Part shown: positions 12,757-24,821 of the stretch, piece by piece
Layout of the letters: the number at the start of each line of letters is the position of its first letter
Numbering within the stretch: position 1 is the first letter of the stretch
Assembly: GCF_902167145.1 (NCBI RefSeq)
Contig: NC_050100.1
Location: forward strand, 215,072,081-215,136,080
Direction: 5' to 3'
Length of the DNA stretch: 64,000 bases
Origin: Zea mays
Lineage: Eukaryota > Streptophyta > Magnoliopsida > Poales > Poaceae
The notes under the pieces: model-generated
Databases searched by the model: none
What the model was told of the DNA's origin: nothing
What the model saw: only the letters and a program-made list of their open reading frames with translations
Translations under genes and position numbers: made by a program

Positions 12757-12989
12757 TAAAACTCATTTTATTTATGCACTCGTACCATATAAATCTGATC
12801 TAGATAATCTGATGTTTGTTATCTAGTAGGCAGTCGAGCTAGGAGGCCAAAACTACCTTAAAATGTGGACGCCTTGCGCCACGAGCAGCAGACTCTCAGG
12901 AAATGGTTTATACACGCCACACAAACACGGAAGTTGCAGGCCAGGAGCGCAGCTAGGTTGTTTGCATTTTAGGTGAGAGATAAATTTTG

Positions 12990-13310
12990 GGTACGTTTGG
13001 TTTCTTTAGTCGAGGGACTCTCTACCTTATTTTTACCCTATTTGGTTGTAGAGAAGTATTCAGAGCATATTAAATGAATTATAAAAAACCAAAATATATG
13101 TTAGCATGCTCTCGCAATTAGTGTAACTGAAATAAATAAGCGACAAAAAGTGAAATTAATATAATTTAGTTTATTTTAGTCATCCCTTGAGGTACTAAAG
13201 ACTAAATCAGTTTAGTCCATGTTTTAGTCACACCATTTAGTAATTTAGAGACTAAATGAAACTAAAATGAAAGTACTAATCTTTAGTCCCTCAAATTAAA
13301 CTGGGCCTTT
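12990..13310. mobile_element. Tourist-like MITE
   Basis: The left end reads gtttggtttctttagtc...agggact. The right end has agtccctcaaattaaactgggcct. Repeated gactaaa/tttagtc words in both orientations are typical of grass Tourist-type elements. Ends are approximate. It is related to 13587-13920. Confidence 0.5.
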
Positions 13311-13366
13311 CTCCAAAAAAAGTTTTGTTTTGACTCACCACATGATTTACCCGGAGGGCAAAGGGC

Positions 13367-13491
13367 CTGTTTAGACGATGACCTCCGGCGCCACACCCCG
13401 CCTAAGGTGCGGCGGCCGATTCGGCCGCCACAACTGTGGCGCGCGAAGTATGGCACGACGTGGCGCTGCCGGCGGTGATCCAAACACGCCT
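13367..13491. mobile_element. GC-rich short MITE-like element
   Basis: The left end ggcctgtttagacg pairs with the reversed right end ggcgtgtttggatc across a GC-rich, self-complementary core (cggcggccgattcggccgcc region). About 125 bp, non-coding, ends approximate. Confidence 0.45.
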
Positions 13492-13586
13492 TTCAATTCG
13501 TCATTGTGTGCACCACGTGGAATAATGGGATAGCACTATTGGTCTGTACTTCCGTACAGAAATGAGTCCAGGAGCTTATGGTAGGC

Positions 13587-13920
13587 CCCGTTTTGTTCCA
13601 TTAGTCTTAGAACTAAAGTTTAGAGACTAAACTTTAGTCACTACCTTGTTTGGTTGTAAGGATTAAATAAATTATAAATATATTAAATGCAACACATGAA
13701 GATCGAAATATAACTTTTCTTATTTACTGTGTATGACGTCATTTTTCTAGGCAAGGTTAATTAGAGCAATTGTTGCTCTTTAGTCTCTTTTAGCACCCAT
13801 ACGAGAGACTAGAGACTAAAGTCAATTAGTCCATACTTTAGTCCTTTCATTTGGCAAAATATGGACTAAATGGAACTAAAAACCAGAGACTAAAGATTAG
13901 TCCCTCTAACCAAACGAGGT
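13587..13920. mobile_element. Tourist-like MITE
   Basis: The left end ggccccgttttgttccattagtc pairs imperfectly with the reversed right end gacctcgtttggttagaggga. The interior carries many gactaaag/ctttagtc words. About 330 bp, non-coding, related to 12990-13310. Confidence 0.55.
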
Positions 13921-13972
13921 CGTAGGCGGGCTGTATGAAAGCAGCAAGCTAGCAACAACCTAGAAAGTACTA

Positions 13973-14057
13973 AAGGCTCATTTGGGACCAAGGGTAATCG
14001 AGGGGATCGAGGAGGCCAAAATCCATTACTATTCAAAGCTCCCAAACAAGCCCTAAA
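13973..14057. mobile_element. Short MITE remnant
   Basis: The ends ggctcatttggga and the reverse of tcccaaacaagccc pair, about 85 bp apart, with taaa on both sides. It is probably an internally deleted MITE, immediately left of the PIF element. Confidence 0.45.
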
Positions 14058-14999
14058 TGATTTCTATATTTGTCACCTCACTGAGAAATCACTTAGGGCC
14101 CGTTTGTTTGCTTGGAAATGAAACTCATTCCATGAATAACATTCTAGATATTAGATTCCTAAAGAAAGTAATTCCTTAGAATTTGATTCAATTCAATTTT
14201 TTTGTTTGGATTCTAATGGAATTCTTTTCCATGAATCAAATTCAATATCTTGTTTGGATAGTTATATATGGAATTTACATATTTGGAGGGAAGTAACCAC
14301 ATCAACTTGCACACAACAAAATACACAAGTTTTCACCCTACAATTTATCAAGCAGAATGCATCACGAGAATAGTAATAATGATGCAGATTTGTCTCAAAT
14401 GTCCACATATCACTGGAACACATTACTTGCTACTCAATGTGATGTTCAATTCATCCAACATAAACTAAGACAACAACATCAACACACCCAACAACAGTTC
14501 AATTCACCCAACCACAACTCGATTCACTTTTTAAGTTGCTTCAACAGCCATCTCTTCCTCAAAATCAATGGAAGTGCCAATAAGGACTCGTACTTGCGCG
14601 CATCACCTGTTAAGATATCAAACAAGTCTAAAAATGTGTCTTCATCTAACCCATCTATCTCCTCCAATGTGCTAAAAATTTCTTTTGATGTCGGGCCTTT
14701 TGGTGCTTCATCCCTAATAGCTTCAGTGAACTTGTCTAATTTCTCCACCATCATTGAGGTGAAGGAATCACTGGACCGTTGCCTCTTCAAGCTTCCTGAG
14801 GTTGTTGATGAAGTAAGCTCTTTACCGGTTCCCTCTTCCTTACTCATATCTCTCGCACCATCAGCTGGGGTCTTTGCCGCTTCACCGGTTGCATGATCTT
14901 TCCCAAACACCAAGTTGGTCGAGTCCCAATATAAGACTGTCTTGTGTCTGTACCCATTAGCTTCTTTATTTTTCTGCAGAAAACAATTTGAGGTATCAG

Positions 15000-15690
15000 A
15001 TCAACAAACTTATTAAAGGTTCAGAAAACAGAAAACAGAAAACATGTTATTCTCAGAAAAGAATGCCAGAATCTACCAGTTTTCTGGCAGCTCCTGTACG
15101 ACTTCACACCACGCACATAGTACTATACTACTTTTCTGCCAACGTGCATAATTCCAGGTTTCTAGATCTCATTTCAGAGAAAAGGAGGAGTTTTCTGTTT
15201 TCTGTTTGAAATAGAGGAAAGAAAAAGAAATTCTAGAAAACTGAAATGAAGTTTTCTGTTTTCTGTTTCAAATAGAGTTTTCTGTTTTCTGTTTTCTGCA
15301 GAAATTATGGGTCAAAATCCTGCCAACAAGTTTGAAATAGAGGAAAGAAAAAGAAATTCTGAAGAAATATATAACTCCAGGTTGCACCGAAAGAGTTAAA
15401 AACTGAAATGATGTTAGCTGTTCACCGAAAGAGTTAAAAACTGAAAAATTCTGCCAACAAGTTTGACATCTGTACTAAACAACATCTGTACTAAACAAGG
15501 TTGCACAATCCACTATCTGCACTAAACATGAAGTTTTTATTCTTTTATTCCTGTGCACTAAACATCCATCTCTTTATTTTTATTCTTTTATTCCTGTGCA
15601 GCCAATAGAAATCAAACATGAAGTTTTTTTTCTGGAAAATGACTATGCTAATCCATATTATTAAGTTGTAACAATAGGAAAACAAAAAAC
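15000..15690. other. Intron of PIF ORF1, with short ttctgttttctg repeats
   Basis: This lies between exon B (acceptor at 14974) and exon A (donor at 15700). It contains repeated gttttctgttt and aaaagaaattct words around 15180-15360 and the phrase tttttattcttttattcctgtgca twice around 15535-15600. No coding content was recognised. Confidence 0.6.
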
Positions 15691-17057
15691 TGAAACTTAC
15701 CGCCACATAAGCCTCCCATACAGAATCACTATCGACGGATATCTTGTTCTTGTTCCAATCCCAACCAAAGCCACTTGTTTGTAGCATACCATTGATGATA
15801 GTGTGGTGCTTGTCAAATGTCTTGTTCCTTGACATGATGTTGTCTTTTGTGATTTCCACATTGCACTTTTCTCGGACATTCTTGATAGCAGCCGTGTAGA
15901 CATGAGACTTCCACCCATTTTGGCATCTGTCACCCTTTGTCGGGGACCATAATTAGGGGTACCCTCAAGACGCCTAATTCTCAGCTGGTAACCCCCATCA
16001 GCATAAAGCTGCAAAGGCCTGATGGGTACGATTAAGTCAGGGATCAGTCCACACGAGTGACTCGATCACGCTTCACCCGAGCCTAGCCTCGGCCAAGGGC
16101 AGCCGACCTCGAGAGACTTCCGTCTCGCCCGAGGCCCCCTTTTTATGGCGGACACATCACCGGCTCGCCCGAGGCCTTGGCTTCGCTCAGAAGCAACCTT
16201 GACTAAATCGCCACACCGACTGACCAGATTGCAGGAGCATTTAACGCAAAGGTGGCCTGACACCTTTATCCTGACACGCGCCCCCGGCAGAGCCGAAGTG
16301 ACCGCCGTCACTCCACCGCTCCACTGGCCAGTCTGACAGAAGGACAGCGCCGCCTGCGCCGCTCCGACTGCAGTGCCACTCGACAGAGTGAGTCTGACAG
16401 GCAGTCAGGCCTTGCCAAAGGCGCCACGGCGAACTCCGCTCCGCCCGACCCCAGGGCTCAGACTCGGGCTAAGACCCGGAAGACGGTGAACTCCGCTCCG
16501 CCCGACCCCAGGGCTCGGACTCGGGCTAACACCCGGAAGACGACGAAACTCCGCCTCGCCCGACCCCAGGGCTCGGACTCCGCCCTGGCCTCGGCCGAAC
16601 GACTTCCGCCTCGCCCGACCCCAGGGCTCGGACTCCGCCCTGGCCTCGGCCGAACGACTTCCGCCTCGCCCGACCCCATGGCTCGGGCTCGGCCACGGCA
16701 ACGGAAGACAGACTCAACCTCGGCTTCGGAGGAACCCCCACGTCGCCCTGCCTAGGGCACAGACCGCCACGTCAACAGGTAGCGCCATCATCATCCTACC
16801 CCGAATCGACTCGGGTCACGGAGAACAAGACCGGCGTCCCATCCGGCCAGCTCCGCCGGAGAGGCAATGATGGCGCTCCACAAGCTCTATGACGACGGCG
16901 GCCCCCAGCTCTCTTACGGAAGCAGGACGACGTCAGCAGGGACTCGACCGCTCCAACAGCTGTCCCTCCGCCAGGCTCCGCCGCACCTCCAACAGCCACG
17001 ACATCACGCCAGCAGGGTGCCCAGATCTCTCCGGCTGCCACATTGGCATGTACCTAG

Positions 17058-18331
17058 TGTAGGATTACGGGGAGGCTACACTAGCGCAAAAACAAAATTT
17101 TCAACCCCATAATACCAAGAACTACTGCGGTTATAGGTCATGGAATTACCACTAGACGCGCAGAGCAGCGGAAGATGTCTCGATGTAGACGAACGCGTCG
17201 AGCAGTGCCGTGCAGTCGCCGGCGTCCTTCACGTCCTCGCACGGTTCGTCCAAGTGCTCCAGATGCAGCACCTCCGAGGTATCCACACGTACAGGGAGGA
17301 AGCGCCGCGTACCGAACTGCTAGGTTCGCGACGGCGGCTTGGCGAGGGCGAGAGGTGGGCGGCGGCTGTTAGTTCGCTGGTGGCGAATTAGGTTATCCTT
17401 AACCGCGCCCCCGCCTCCCATTATATAGGCGTTATGGTGGGCTTCTGACGCCGAGGCCCATCATTAACCCTAAAGCCCAGTCTAATTTCGGATCTAATCC
17501 GAATTAGGCTTCCTTCCCCTTAAGTGTGTGACCCTATAGGTTCACGTACAAATAGACATAGCCCGAGTACTCTTACTTGGCCCAATAATTGACAGCGGCC
17601 TCTAGCAAGACATGTCAACTCCTATGTGTACGTAAAGATCATATCAGACGAACCATTGCGACATTACGTACATGCTGTTCCCTTTGTCTCACGATATTTG
17701 GTCTGGCTCTAAGCTGACCTCTCTTTCTCGATACTGTGAATTGGAATCCTTTCAATGGTTAACTCTTAACCCTAGCACGGCCATGCATTTCTTGATCCAA
17801 TCACTCGAGGGGCCCAGAGATATCTCTCTCACAAAGAGAGGGACAAATTCCATCTTGACTGACCATGCCTCACAGCATGCTTCCTGACAAACCCAAAACT
17901 ACCTTTATAACTACCCAGTTACGGGATAGCGTTTGATAGTCCCTAAGTAAGTCAATTCACATCTTGAGAACATGCGACAATCTCAGGTCTAAGGATACAG
18001 TATTCATGTTGCAAGAAGAGAACTATATTACAATATCTCACGTTGGGTCGGTCCAGCCTCATGTCATACATGCGCCCACATTATTAGTTTAACATCTCCA
18101 TGTTCATGACTTGTGAAATGTAGTCATCAACTAATACATGTGCTAGTCATCGACTCTGACTAGGGACATCATTTAGAATAACCATATAAGTAAAGAATCT
18201 CACAAACAATTCACATAATTGCTAATCAATACAAGGTGCCTTCCATGGATATTCAATTAAGCAATATATATATCATGGATACAAAGAAATATGCTCATCT
18301 CTATGATTATCTCTAGGGCATATTTCTAACA
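17058..18331 (-). repeat. 3' LTR of the nested copia element
   Basis: In element orientation it starts TGTTAGAAATATGCCC and ends CCTACA. A TATA-like motif (tatataa, minus strand) is at about 17421-17427. No difference from the 5' LTR was seen. Confidence 0.93.
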
Positions 18332-18345
18332 GTCTCCCACTTGCA
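18332..18345 (-). other. Polypurine tract of the copia element
   Basis: The minus strand reads gcaagtgggagac directly before the 3' LTR. This is the plus-strand priming site expected in this position. Confidence 0.75.
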
Positions 18346-18351
18346 CTAGAG

Positions 18352-21300
18352 TTAATCTAGAAGATATCTAATACCCATAGATCTCACGTGTGCCTCATGC
18401 TTAGGTTGTGGAAGAGGTTTTGTCAAAGGATCAGCAACATTCAAATCCGTATGTATTTTGCATATCTTTATCTCACCTCGCCTAATGAATTCCCGTATGA
18501 GGTGAAACTTCCGCAGTACGTGTTTGTTTTTCTGGTGGTTCCTTGGCTCCTTAGCTTGCGCAATAGCCCCATTGTTGTCACAGTAGAGGTTCAATGGGCT
18601 AGATGCATTAGGAAACACACCAAGCTCAATGAGGAACTTCCTTATCCAAACACCTTCCTTCGCAGATTCAGAAGCTGCAATGTACTCGGCTTCTGTTGTA
18701 GAATCAGTCACAGTCTCCTGTTTGGAACTCTTCCAACTAACAGCACCACCATTTATTGTGAACACAAAACCTGATTGCGATTTTAACTCGTCTGGGTCAG
18801 TTTGGAAGCTAGCATCGGTGTAACCAGTTACAACGAGCTCCTCCTTACCCCCATATACCAGGAACATATCTTTAGTCCTTCTTAAGTACTTAAGAATGCC
18901 TTTTACCGCTGTCCAGTGATCCTCACCTGGATCAGCCTGGTATCTACTCGTAGCACTTATAGCGTATGAAACATCTGGGCGTGTACTTATCATGGCATAC
19001 ATGATTGATCCAATCGCTGAGGCGTATGGTACCTTACTCATGCGCTCCCGCTCATTAGCCGTCGCAGGACATTGCATCTGGCTAAGGTGTTTACCATGTG
19101 ACATAGGTATGAAACCTTTCTTGGACTGTTCCATGTTGAACCGTTTCAAAACCTTGTCAATGTACGTATCTTGACTTAATCCTATAAGCCTCTTCGACCT
19201 ATCTCTATAGATCCTTATGCCCAAAATATATGCTGCTTCCCCTAAGTCCTTCATAGAAAAACTCTTTTTCAGTGAAGCCTTGACGGACTCCAGCATAGGA
19301 ATGTCATTCCCAATCAATAATATGTCATCCACATACAAGATCAGAAATACAACAGCGCTCCCACTTTCCTTCTTGTAAACACAAGCTTCTTCTTCATTCT
19401 GATGAAAACCAAGCCCTTTGATCACTTCATCAAAACGAATGTTCCAACTCCGAGATGCTTGCTTCAACCCATAAATGGATTTCTGAAGTTTGCATATCTT
19501 TCCAGCATTGATCGGATCGACAAAACCCTCGGGCTGTATCATATACACGTCCTCATCTAGGTTTCCATTAAGGAAAGCTGTTTTGACATCCATCTGCCAA
19601 ATCTCATAATCGAAATATGCGGCAATAGCTAGAATGATCCGAATAGATTTAAGCATCGCTACTGGCGAGAATGTCTCGTCATAGTCAACTCCTTGAACTT
19701 GTCGAAAACCCTTTGCAACAAGTCGAGCCTTATAGATGTGAACATTTCCATCCATGTCTTTCTTCTTCTTATAGATCCATTTGCATTCTATAGGTCTAAC
19801 ACCATCAGGCGGGTCAACCAAGTTCCAAACTTGATTTTCTCCCATGGAATCTATCTCGGATCTCATGGCGACATGCCATTTCTCGGAATCTGGGTCCATC
19901 ATCGCTTCTGAATATGTTGCAGGTTCGTCGTTGTCTAACAACAACACTTCCCCATTGCCCAACAATAGCACTTCTCCTCGTGCCTCACGAAGCCTTGCTG
20001 ACCTTCGTGGTTGTGGTGGTGATTCTCTTGCCATAGACGTCTCAACTTGTTCTGCTACATTAGCATCACTTGTTGAATCTTGTCCCACTGGCTCATCCTG
20101 AACTTCTTCAAGATACACCTTTTGTTTACTTTTCTCTCTTTTGAGAAACTCTTTCTCTAAGAACACACCGTTCCGGGCGACAAACACTTTGCCCTCTGAC
20201 CTGTGGTAAAAGTAATATCCTAAAGTTTCCTTTGGATATCCCACGAACATGCACTTGTCCGATTTTGGAGTGAGTTTATCCGACTGTAGTCGCTTGACGT
20301 AAACCTCACAACCCCAAATCTTCAGAAAAGACAAGCTGGGAGTCTTCCCAGTCCACATCTCATATGGTGTCTTAACTACGGACTTAGATGGTACCCTATT
20401 TAGTGTGAAAGCTGCTGTTTCTAGAGCGTATCCCCAAAACGACAAAGGTAGGTCCGACTGGCTCATCATTGATCGAACCATATCCAATAAAGTCCGATTA
20501 CGTCGCTCAGACACGCCATTCCTCTGAGGCGTTCCAGGCGGCGTAAGCTGTGGAACAATTCCACAACTCTTTAGATGATTGCTAAACTCATGACTCAAAT
20601 ATTCACCACCACGATCTGATCGCAGTGCTTTAATTTTCTTGCCACGCTGATTTTCTACTTCATTCTGAAACTCTTTGAACTTTTCTAAGGATTCAGACTT
20701 GTGTTTCATTAAGTAGACATACCCATATCTACTAAAATCATCAGTGAAGGTTATGAAGTATTGGAATCCTCCCCTAGCTGTCGTACTCATTGGTCCGCAC
20801 ACATCAGTATGTATGAGTTCCAATAAATCTAATGTCCTCTCCGGTAAACCCGTGAAAGGCGCCTTGGTCATCTTACCAAGTAAGCAAGCTTCACATGTCT
20901 CGTATGATTCAAAATCAAACGAAGTTAAAAGCCCATCAGAATGAAGCTTCTTCATGCGATTCTCACTTATATGACCCAAACGACAGTGCCACATGTAGGT
21001 AGGACTTAAATCATTAGGCCGAGGCCTTTTAGCACTAATATTACAGATAGGTGCATCATCAAGATTTAAAATGAATAACCCATTCATAATGGATGCAAAA
21101 GCCACAAACATGCCATTCTTAGAGATCACACAACCATTGTTTTCACTCGCAAATGAATAACCATCCTTCATCAAACATGAAGGAGACATAATGTTTCGAC
21201 TCATACTAGGAACTAGATAACAATTATTTAACTCCAAAATAAATCCTGATGGGAGGTGGAGTTGCATCGTCCCGACGGTCAACGCAGCAACTCTTGCATT

Positions 21301-22314
21301 ATTGCCTACCCGGAAATCAACTTCTCCTCTTTTCACGCTTCTACTTCTTATCATTTCTTGCATCGAATTGCAAATATGGGCAACCGATCCGGTATCAAAT
21401 ACCCAAGAATTAATATAAGAATCAGCAAGAAAAATTTCTGTAATGTGAATAGCAAGTGTACCTGCTGCGGCTGTACCCTTACCGCCGCGATCCTTAATAG
21501 AGGCCAAGTACTGCTTGCAATTCCTTTTCCAGTGACCAAGTTCTTTGCAATAAAAGCACTCTGCATCTGCAGCTGGTCCAGCCTTGGGCTTTTGATTGGG
21601 CTTGGATACTGTATCCTTTCCCTTGCCCTTCTTTTGAGACTTACCCTTCTTCTTAAAGTTGGGTTTGTTTTGGACCGCCATCACATGGCCGCTGCTGCCA
21701 GCACTTTTCTTTATGTCCCCCTCTGCAGTTTTCAGCATGCCACATAGTTCATTGAGGCCCCTCTCCGCCCCATGCATATGGTAGTTCGTGATGAAGTTTC
21801 CATAGCTGGGCGGAAGAGATGCCAAAATGAAGTCAGTGGCCAACTCTTGGCTTATTGGGAAGCCTAGCTTCTCCAACCTCTGACTGTAACCAACCATTTT
21901 GATTACGTGTGGCCCAACTGCTGCGCCTTCTGCTAGCTTGCATTCCAGAAAGGCTTTGGACACATTGAACCTTTCAGTCCTAGCCTGAGTCTGGAACATA
22001 TCCTTGAGCGCCACGATCATATCGTACACCTCATGGTTTGTCTCAAACTGCATCTGGAGCTCAGGCTCCATGCAAGCAAGCATTAGGCAACTTACTTCAA
22101 GATTAGCATCCATTGCTTTCTTGTAAGCGGTTTTAGCTGCGGCAGTTGCATTTTCACCAGGATCCTCTGGCAGTGGGGTGTCTAGAACGTCTTCCTTTTT
22201 TTCAGCCCTGAGAACAATTCTCAGGTTACGGATCCAATCCGTATAGTTTGTTCCATTTAACTTATCCTTTTCAAGAATCGATCGCAAAGTAAATGTTGGT
22301 GTGCTAGGTGCCAT
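18352..22314 (-). CDS. Copia Gag-Pol polyprotein, uninterrupted, 1320 aa
   Basis: This polyprotein gives capsid, protease, integrase, reverse transcriptase and RNase H, which copy element RNA to DNA and insert it. The domain order is that of Ty1/copia. Gag covers about residues 1-250, with a zinc knuckle CX2CX4HX4C at 255-268. The aspartic protease has DTG at 307-309. Integrase has H443/H448 and C474/C477, then a D504-D567-E603 triad with 35 residues between the last two. RT has YVDD near 994-997. RNase H has TGYTDAS near 1162-1168, TEAEY near 1207-1211 and a CDNNGA motif beyond. The ATG at 22312-22314 is the first Met of the frame. There is no stop or frameshift. With matching LTRs this looks like a competent element, though expression cannot be judged from DNA. 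Confidence 0.96.
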   Translation of the reverse strand: MAPSTPTFTLRSILEKDKLNGTNYTDWIRNLRIVLRAEKKEDVLDTPLPEDPGENATAAAKTAYKKAMDANLEVSCLMLACMEPELQMQFETNHEVYDMIVALKDMFQTQARTERFNVSKAFLECKLAEGAAVGPHVIKMVGYSQRLEKLGFPISQELATDFILASLPPSYGNFITNYHMHGAERGLNELCGMLKTAEGDIKKSAGSSGHVMAVQNKPNFKKKGKSQKKGKGKDTVSKPNQKPKAGPAADAECFYCKELGHWKRNCKQYLASIKDRGGKGTAAAGTLAIHITEIFLADSYINSWVFDTGSVAHICNSMQEMIRSRSVKRGEVDFRVGNNARVAALTVGTMQLHLPSGFILELNNCYLVPSMSRNIMSPSCLMKDGYSFASENNGCVISKNGMFVAFASIMNGLFILNLDDAPICNISAKRPRPNDLSPTYMWHCRLGHISENRMKKLHSDGLLTSFDFESYETCEACLLGKMTKAPFTGLPERTLDLLELIHTDVCGPMSTTARGGFQYFITFTDDFSRYGYVYLMKHKSESLEKFKEFQNEVENQRGKKIKALRSDRGGEYLSHEFSNHLKSCGIVPQLTPPGTPQRNGVSERRNRTLLDMVRSMMSQSDLPLSFWGYALETAAFTLNRVPSKSVVKTPYEMWTGKTPSLSFLKIWGCEVYVKRLQSDKLTPKSDKCMFVGYPKETLGYYFYHRSEGKVFVARNGVFLEKEFLKREKSKQKVYLEEVQDEPVGQDSTSDANVAEQVETSMARESPPQPRRSARLREARGEVLLLGNGEVLLLDNDEPATYSEAMMDPDSEKWHVAMRSEIDSMGENQVWNLVDPPDGVRPIECKWIYKKKKDMDGNVHIYKARLVAKGFRQVQGVDYDETFSPVAMLKSIRIILAIAAYFDYEIWQMDVKTAFLNGNLDEDVYMIQPEGFVDPINAGKICKLQKSIYGLKQASRSWNIRFDEVIKGLGFHQNEEEACVYKKESGSAVVFLILYVDDILLIGNDIPMLESVKASLKKSFSMKDLGEAAYILGIRIYRDRSKRLIGLSQDTYIDKVLKRFNMEQSKKGFIPMSHGKHLSQMQCPATANERERMSKVPYASAIGSIMYAMISTRPDVSYAISATSRYQADPGEDHWTAVKGILKYLRRTKDMFLVYGGKEELVVTGYTDASFQTDPDELKSQSGFVFTINGGAVSWKSSKQETVTDSTTEAEYIAASESAKEGVWIRKFLIELGVFPNASSPLNLYCDNNGAIAQAKEPRNHQKNKHVLRKFHLIREFIRRGEIKICKIHTDLNVADPLTKPLPQPKHEAHVRSMGIRYLLD

Positions 22315-23535
22315 TTATCTACAACAAAATAATGCAAAATACTAAGACAAAAATATCCATGACAGAGTAAATCATATTAAACATTTAATAGTCTACTCCC
22401 ACTAAAATCAATATCCCTCTATTGATACTTAGTGATTCAGAATCCACAACTAACAAGTCTACTAGTGAGCTTTAGCATCACCGCTAGAAGACAAGGTAGA
22501 TCGGTAAGCAACTCCTTGCTAATCATATCATATATATGACTCCTGTTGTTGGGTGACATCTCTATGTCTCGGCTCCCAACCTTATGCCTCAAAGTCCTTA
22601 ACCATTAAGCTGACTTTGTTTAAGTTAACCAACCCTTTCTGCAGTTCGTATCCGATACAAACCTATCTAGTCAAGGAAAACTGGTGGCACCCTAATTTCA
22701 TAGACCCACCACCAATTGTACAAGACTTATGATAGTGCAAGGTTTGGAGAGGCATTAAAGCTTAAACATTTATGAGGGATCGTCCTACTTATAACATCGC
22801 ACGCAAGGACATATATGCAATATAAACAAGTAGAACAATAAGAATGGCATTCACACAACAGTTGTGATTCGGTATGGCTTGTTTTCACATGGTGATCTCC
22901 ATCTCCAATAATCTGTCCATCACGATGATCTCCATCTCCATGATATAGGTATGCCATCCTCCAGGTGATGAGTCCTTCAAGACCTATCTAACGTATGCTG
23001 GTAAACAAATTACATATACGCTTTGGATCATCACATGTTGACACGCAGGTCATTACATTAAATTTGGACAATACATGTGGCTCCAGCCGTATTGCCCTGG
23101 TCACGACACGCAGGCCATGAATAATTTGTTAACATGCATCACATACACATAATAGCCATACCGATCACATGTCCTGCAAAAACAGGTTAGACAAACACGT
23201 TTCTATACGTTCGCCACTACAGAAGATAGCCACGACAAATCTCATGCGGTTGATCAAATCAACCCAAATCCGAGACTTTCAACCCGAAGAAGATTACACT
23301 CATGACGTCGATCTGTTGCGTCAATCTGCTGGTTGCGTACGCAGTTAGCCCCGATGGTGATTCCAGCCGGTAGGGGCAAGTCGCGCATACAACAGAGAAG
23401 GACGAACTGATCTCTCCAGTCATATCCGATGTAATCTACTTCAACCCTTTATTACCAATTGATCTAATCAAACCGTGCATCAAGTAGATCCATCACATGA
23501 ACCTAGATCCAGACCTAAAACTTACGCAGAACCTC
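22315..23535 (-). other. Untranslated leader of the copia element
   Basis: About 1.2 kb between the PBS and the Gag ATG on the minus strand, with no coding content recognised. It should hold the packaging and dimerisation signals, which cannot be identified by eye. Confidence 0.7.
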
Positions 23536-23546
23536 CTCTGATACCA
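23536..23546 (-). other. Primer-binding site of the copia element (initiator Met-tRNA)
   Basis: The minus strand reads TGGTATCAGAG one base after the 5' LTR, the standard complement of the plant initiator Met-tRNA 3' end. Confidence 0.92.
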
Positions 23547-23547
23547 C

Positions 23548-24821
23548 TGTAGGATTACGGGGAGGCTACACTAGCGCAAAAACAAAATTTTCAACCCCAT
23601 AATACCAAGAACTACTGCGGTTATAGGTCATGGAATTACCACTAGACGCGCAGAGCAGCGGAAGATGTCTCGATGTAGACGAACGCGTCGAGCAGTGCCG
23701 TGCAGTCGCCGGCGTCCTTCACGTCCTCGCACGGTTCGTCCAAGTGCTCCAGATGCAGCACCTCCGAGGTATCCACACGTACAGGGAGGAAGCGCCGCGT
23801 ACCGAACTGCTAGGTTCGCGACGGCGGCTTGGCGAGGGCGAGAGGTGGGCGGCGGCTGTTAGTTCGCTGGTGGCGAATTAGGTTATCCTTAACCGCGCCC
23901 CCGCCTCCCATTATATAGGCGTTATGGTGGGCTTCTGACGCCGAGGCCCATCATTAACCCTAAAGCCCAGTCTAATTTCGGATCTAATCCGAATTAGGCT
24001 TCCTTCCCCTTAAGTGTGTGACCCTATAGGTTCACGTACAAATAGACATAGCCCGAGTACTCTTACTTGGCCCAATAATTGACAGCGGCCTCTAGCAAGA
24101 CATGTCAACTCCTATGTGTACGTAAAGATCATATCAGACGAACCATTGCGACATTACGTACATGCTGTTCCCTTTGTCTCACGATATTTGGTCTGGCTCT
24201 AAGCTGACCTCTCTTTCTCGATACTGTGAATTGGAATCCTTTCAATGGTTAACTCTTAACCCTAGCACGGCCATGCATTTCTTGATCCAATCACTCGAGG
24301 GGCCCAGAGATATCTCTCTCACAAAGAGAGGGACAAATTCCATCTTGACTGACCATGCCTCACAGCATGCTTCCTGACAAACCCAAAACTACCTTTATAA
24401 CTACCCAGTTACGGGATAGCGTTTGATAGTCCCTAAGTAAGTCAATTCACATCTTGAGAACATGCGACAATCTCAGGTCTAAGGATACAGTATTCATGTT
24501 GCAAGAAGAGAACTATATTACAATATCTCACGTTGGGTCGGTCCAGCCTCATGTCATACATGCGCCCACATTATTAGTTTAACATCTCCATGTTCATGAC
24601 TTGTGAAATGTAGTCATCAACTAATACATGTGCTAGTCATCGACTCTGACTAGGGACATCATTTAGAATAACCATATAAGTAAAGAATCTCACAAACAAT
24701 TCACATAATTGCTAATCAATACAAGGTGCCTTCCATGGATATTCAATTAAGCAATATATATATCATGGATACAAAGAAATATGCTCATCTCTATGATTAT
24801 CTCTAGGGCATATTTCTAACA
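23548..24821 (-). repeat. 5' LTR of the nested copia element
   Basis: 1274 bp, the same length and sequence as 17058-18331 by eye. It is promoter-bearing in element orientation, with a tatataa motif at about 23911-23917. Confidence 0.93.

Larger units (their letters stand above)
17058..24821 (-). mobile_element. Intact copia LTR retrotransposon, 7764 bp, nested in the gypsy 5' LTR
   Basis: It is flanked by the 5-bp duplication cctag (17053-17057 and 24822-24826). The LTRs are 17058-18331 and 23548-24821, each 1274 bp and identical wherever I compared them. On the minus strand it has an initiator-Met PBS, a leader of about 1.2 kb, one 1320-aa Gag-Pol frame and a purine tract. Every part needed for autonomous movement appears present. 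It is Tork-like by wording, and no family name is claimed. Confidence 0.95.

Noticed and set aside
14357..14896. 179-codon plus-strand frame
   Set aside because: Antisense to PIF ORF1 exon B, which joins exactly to exon A.
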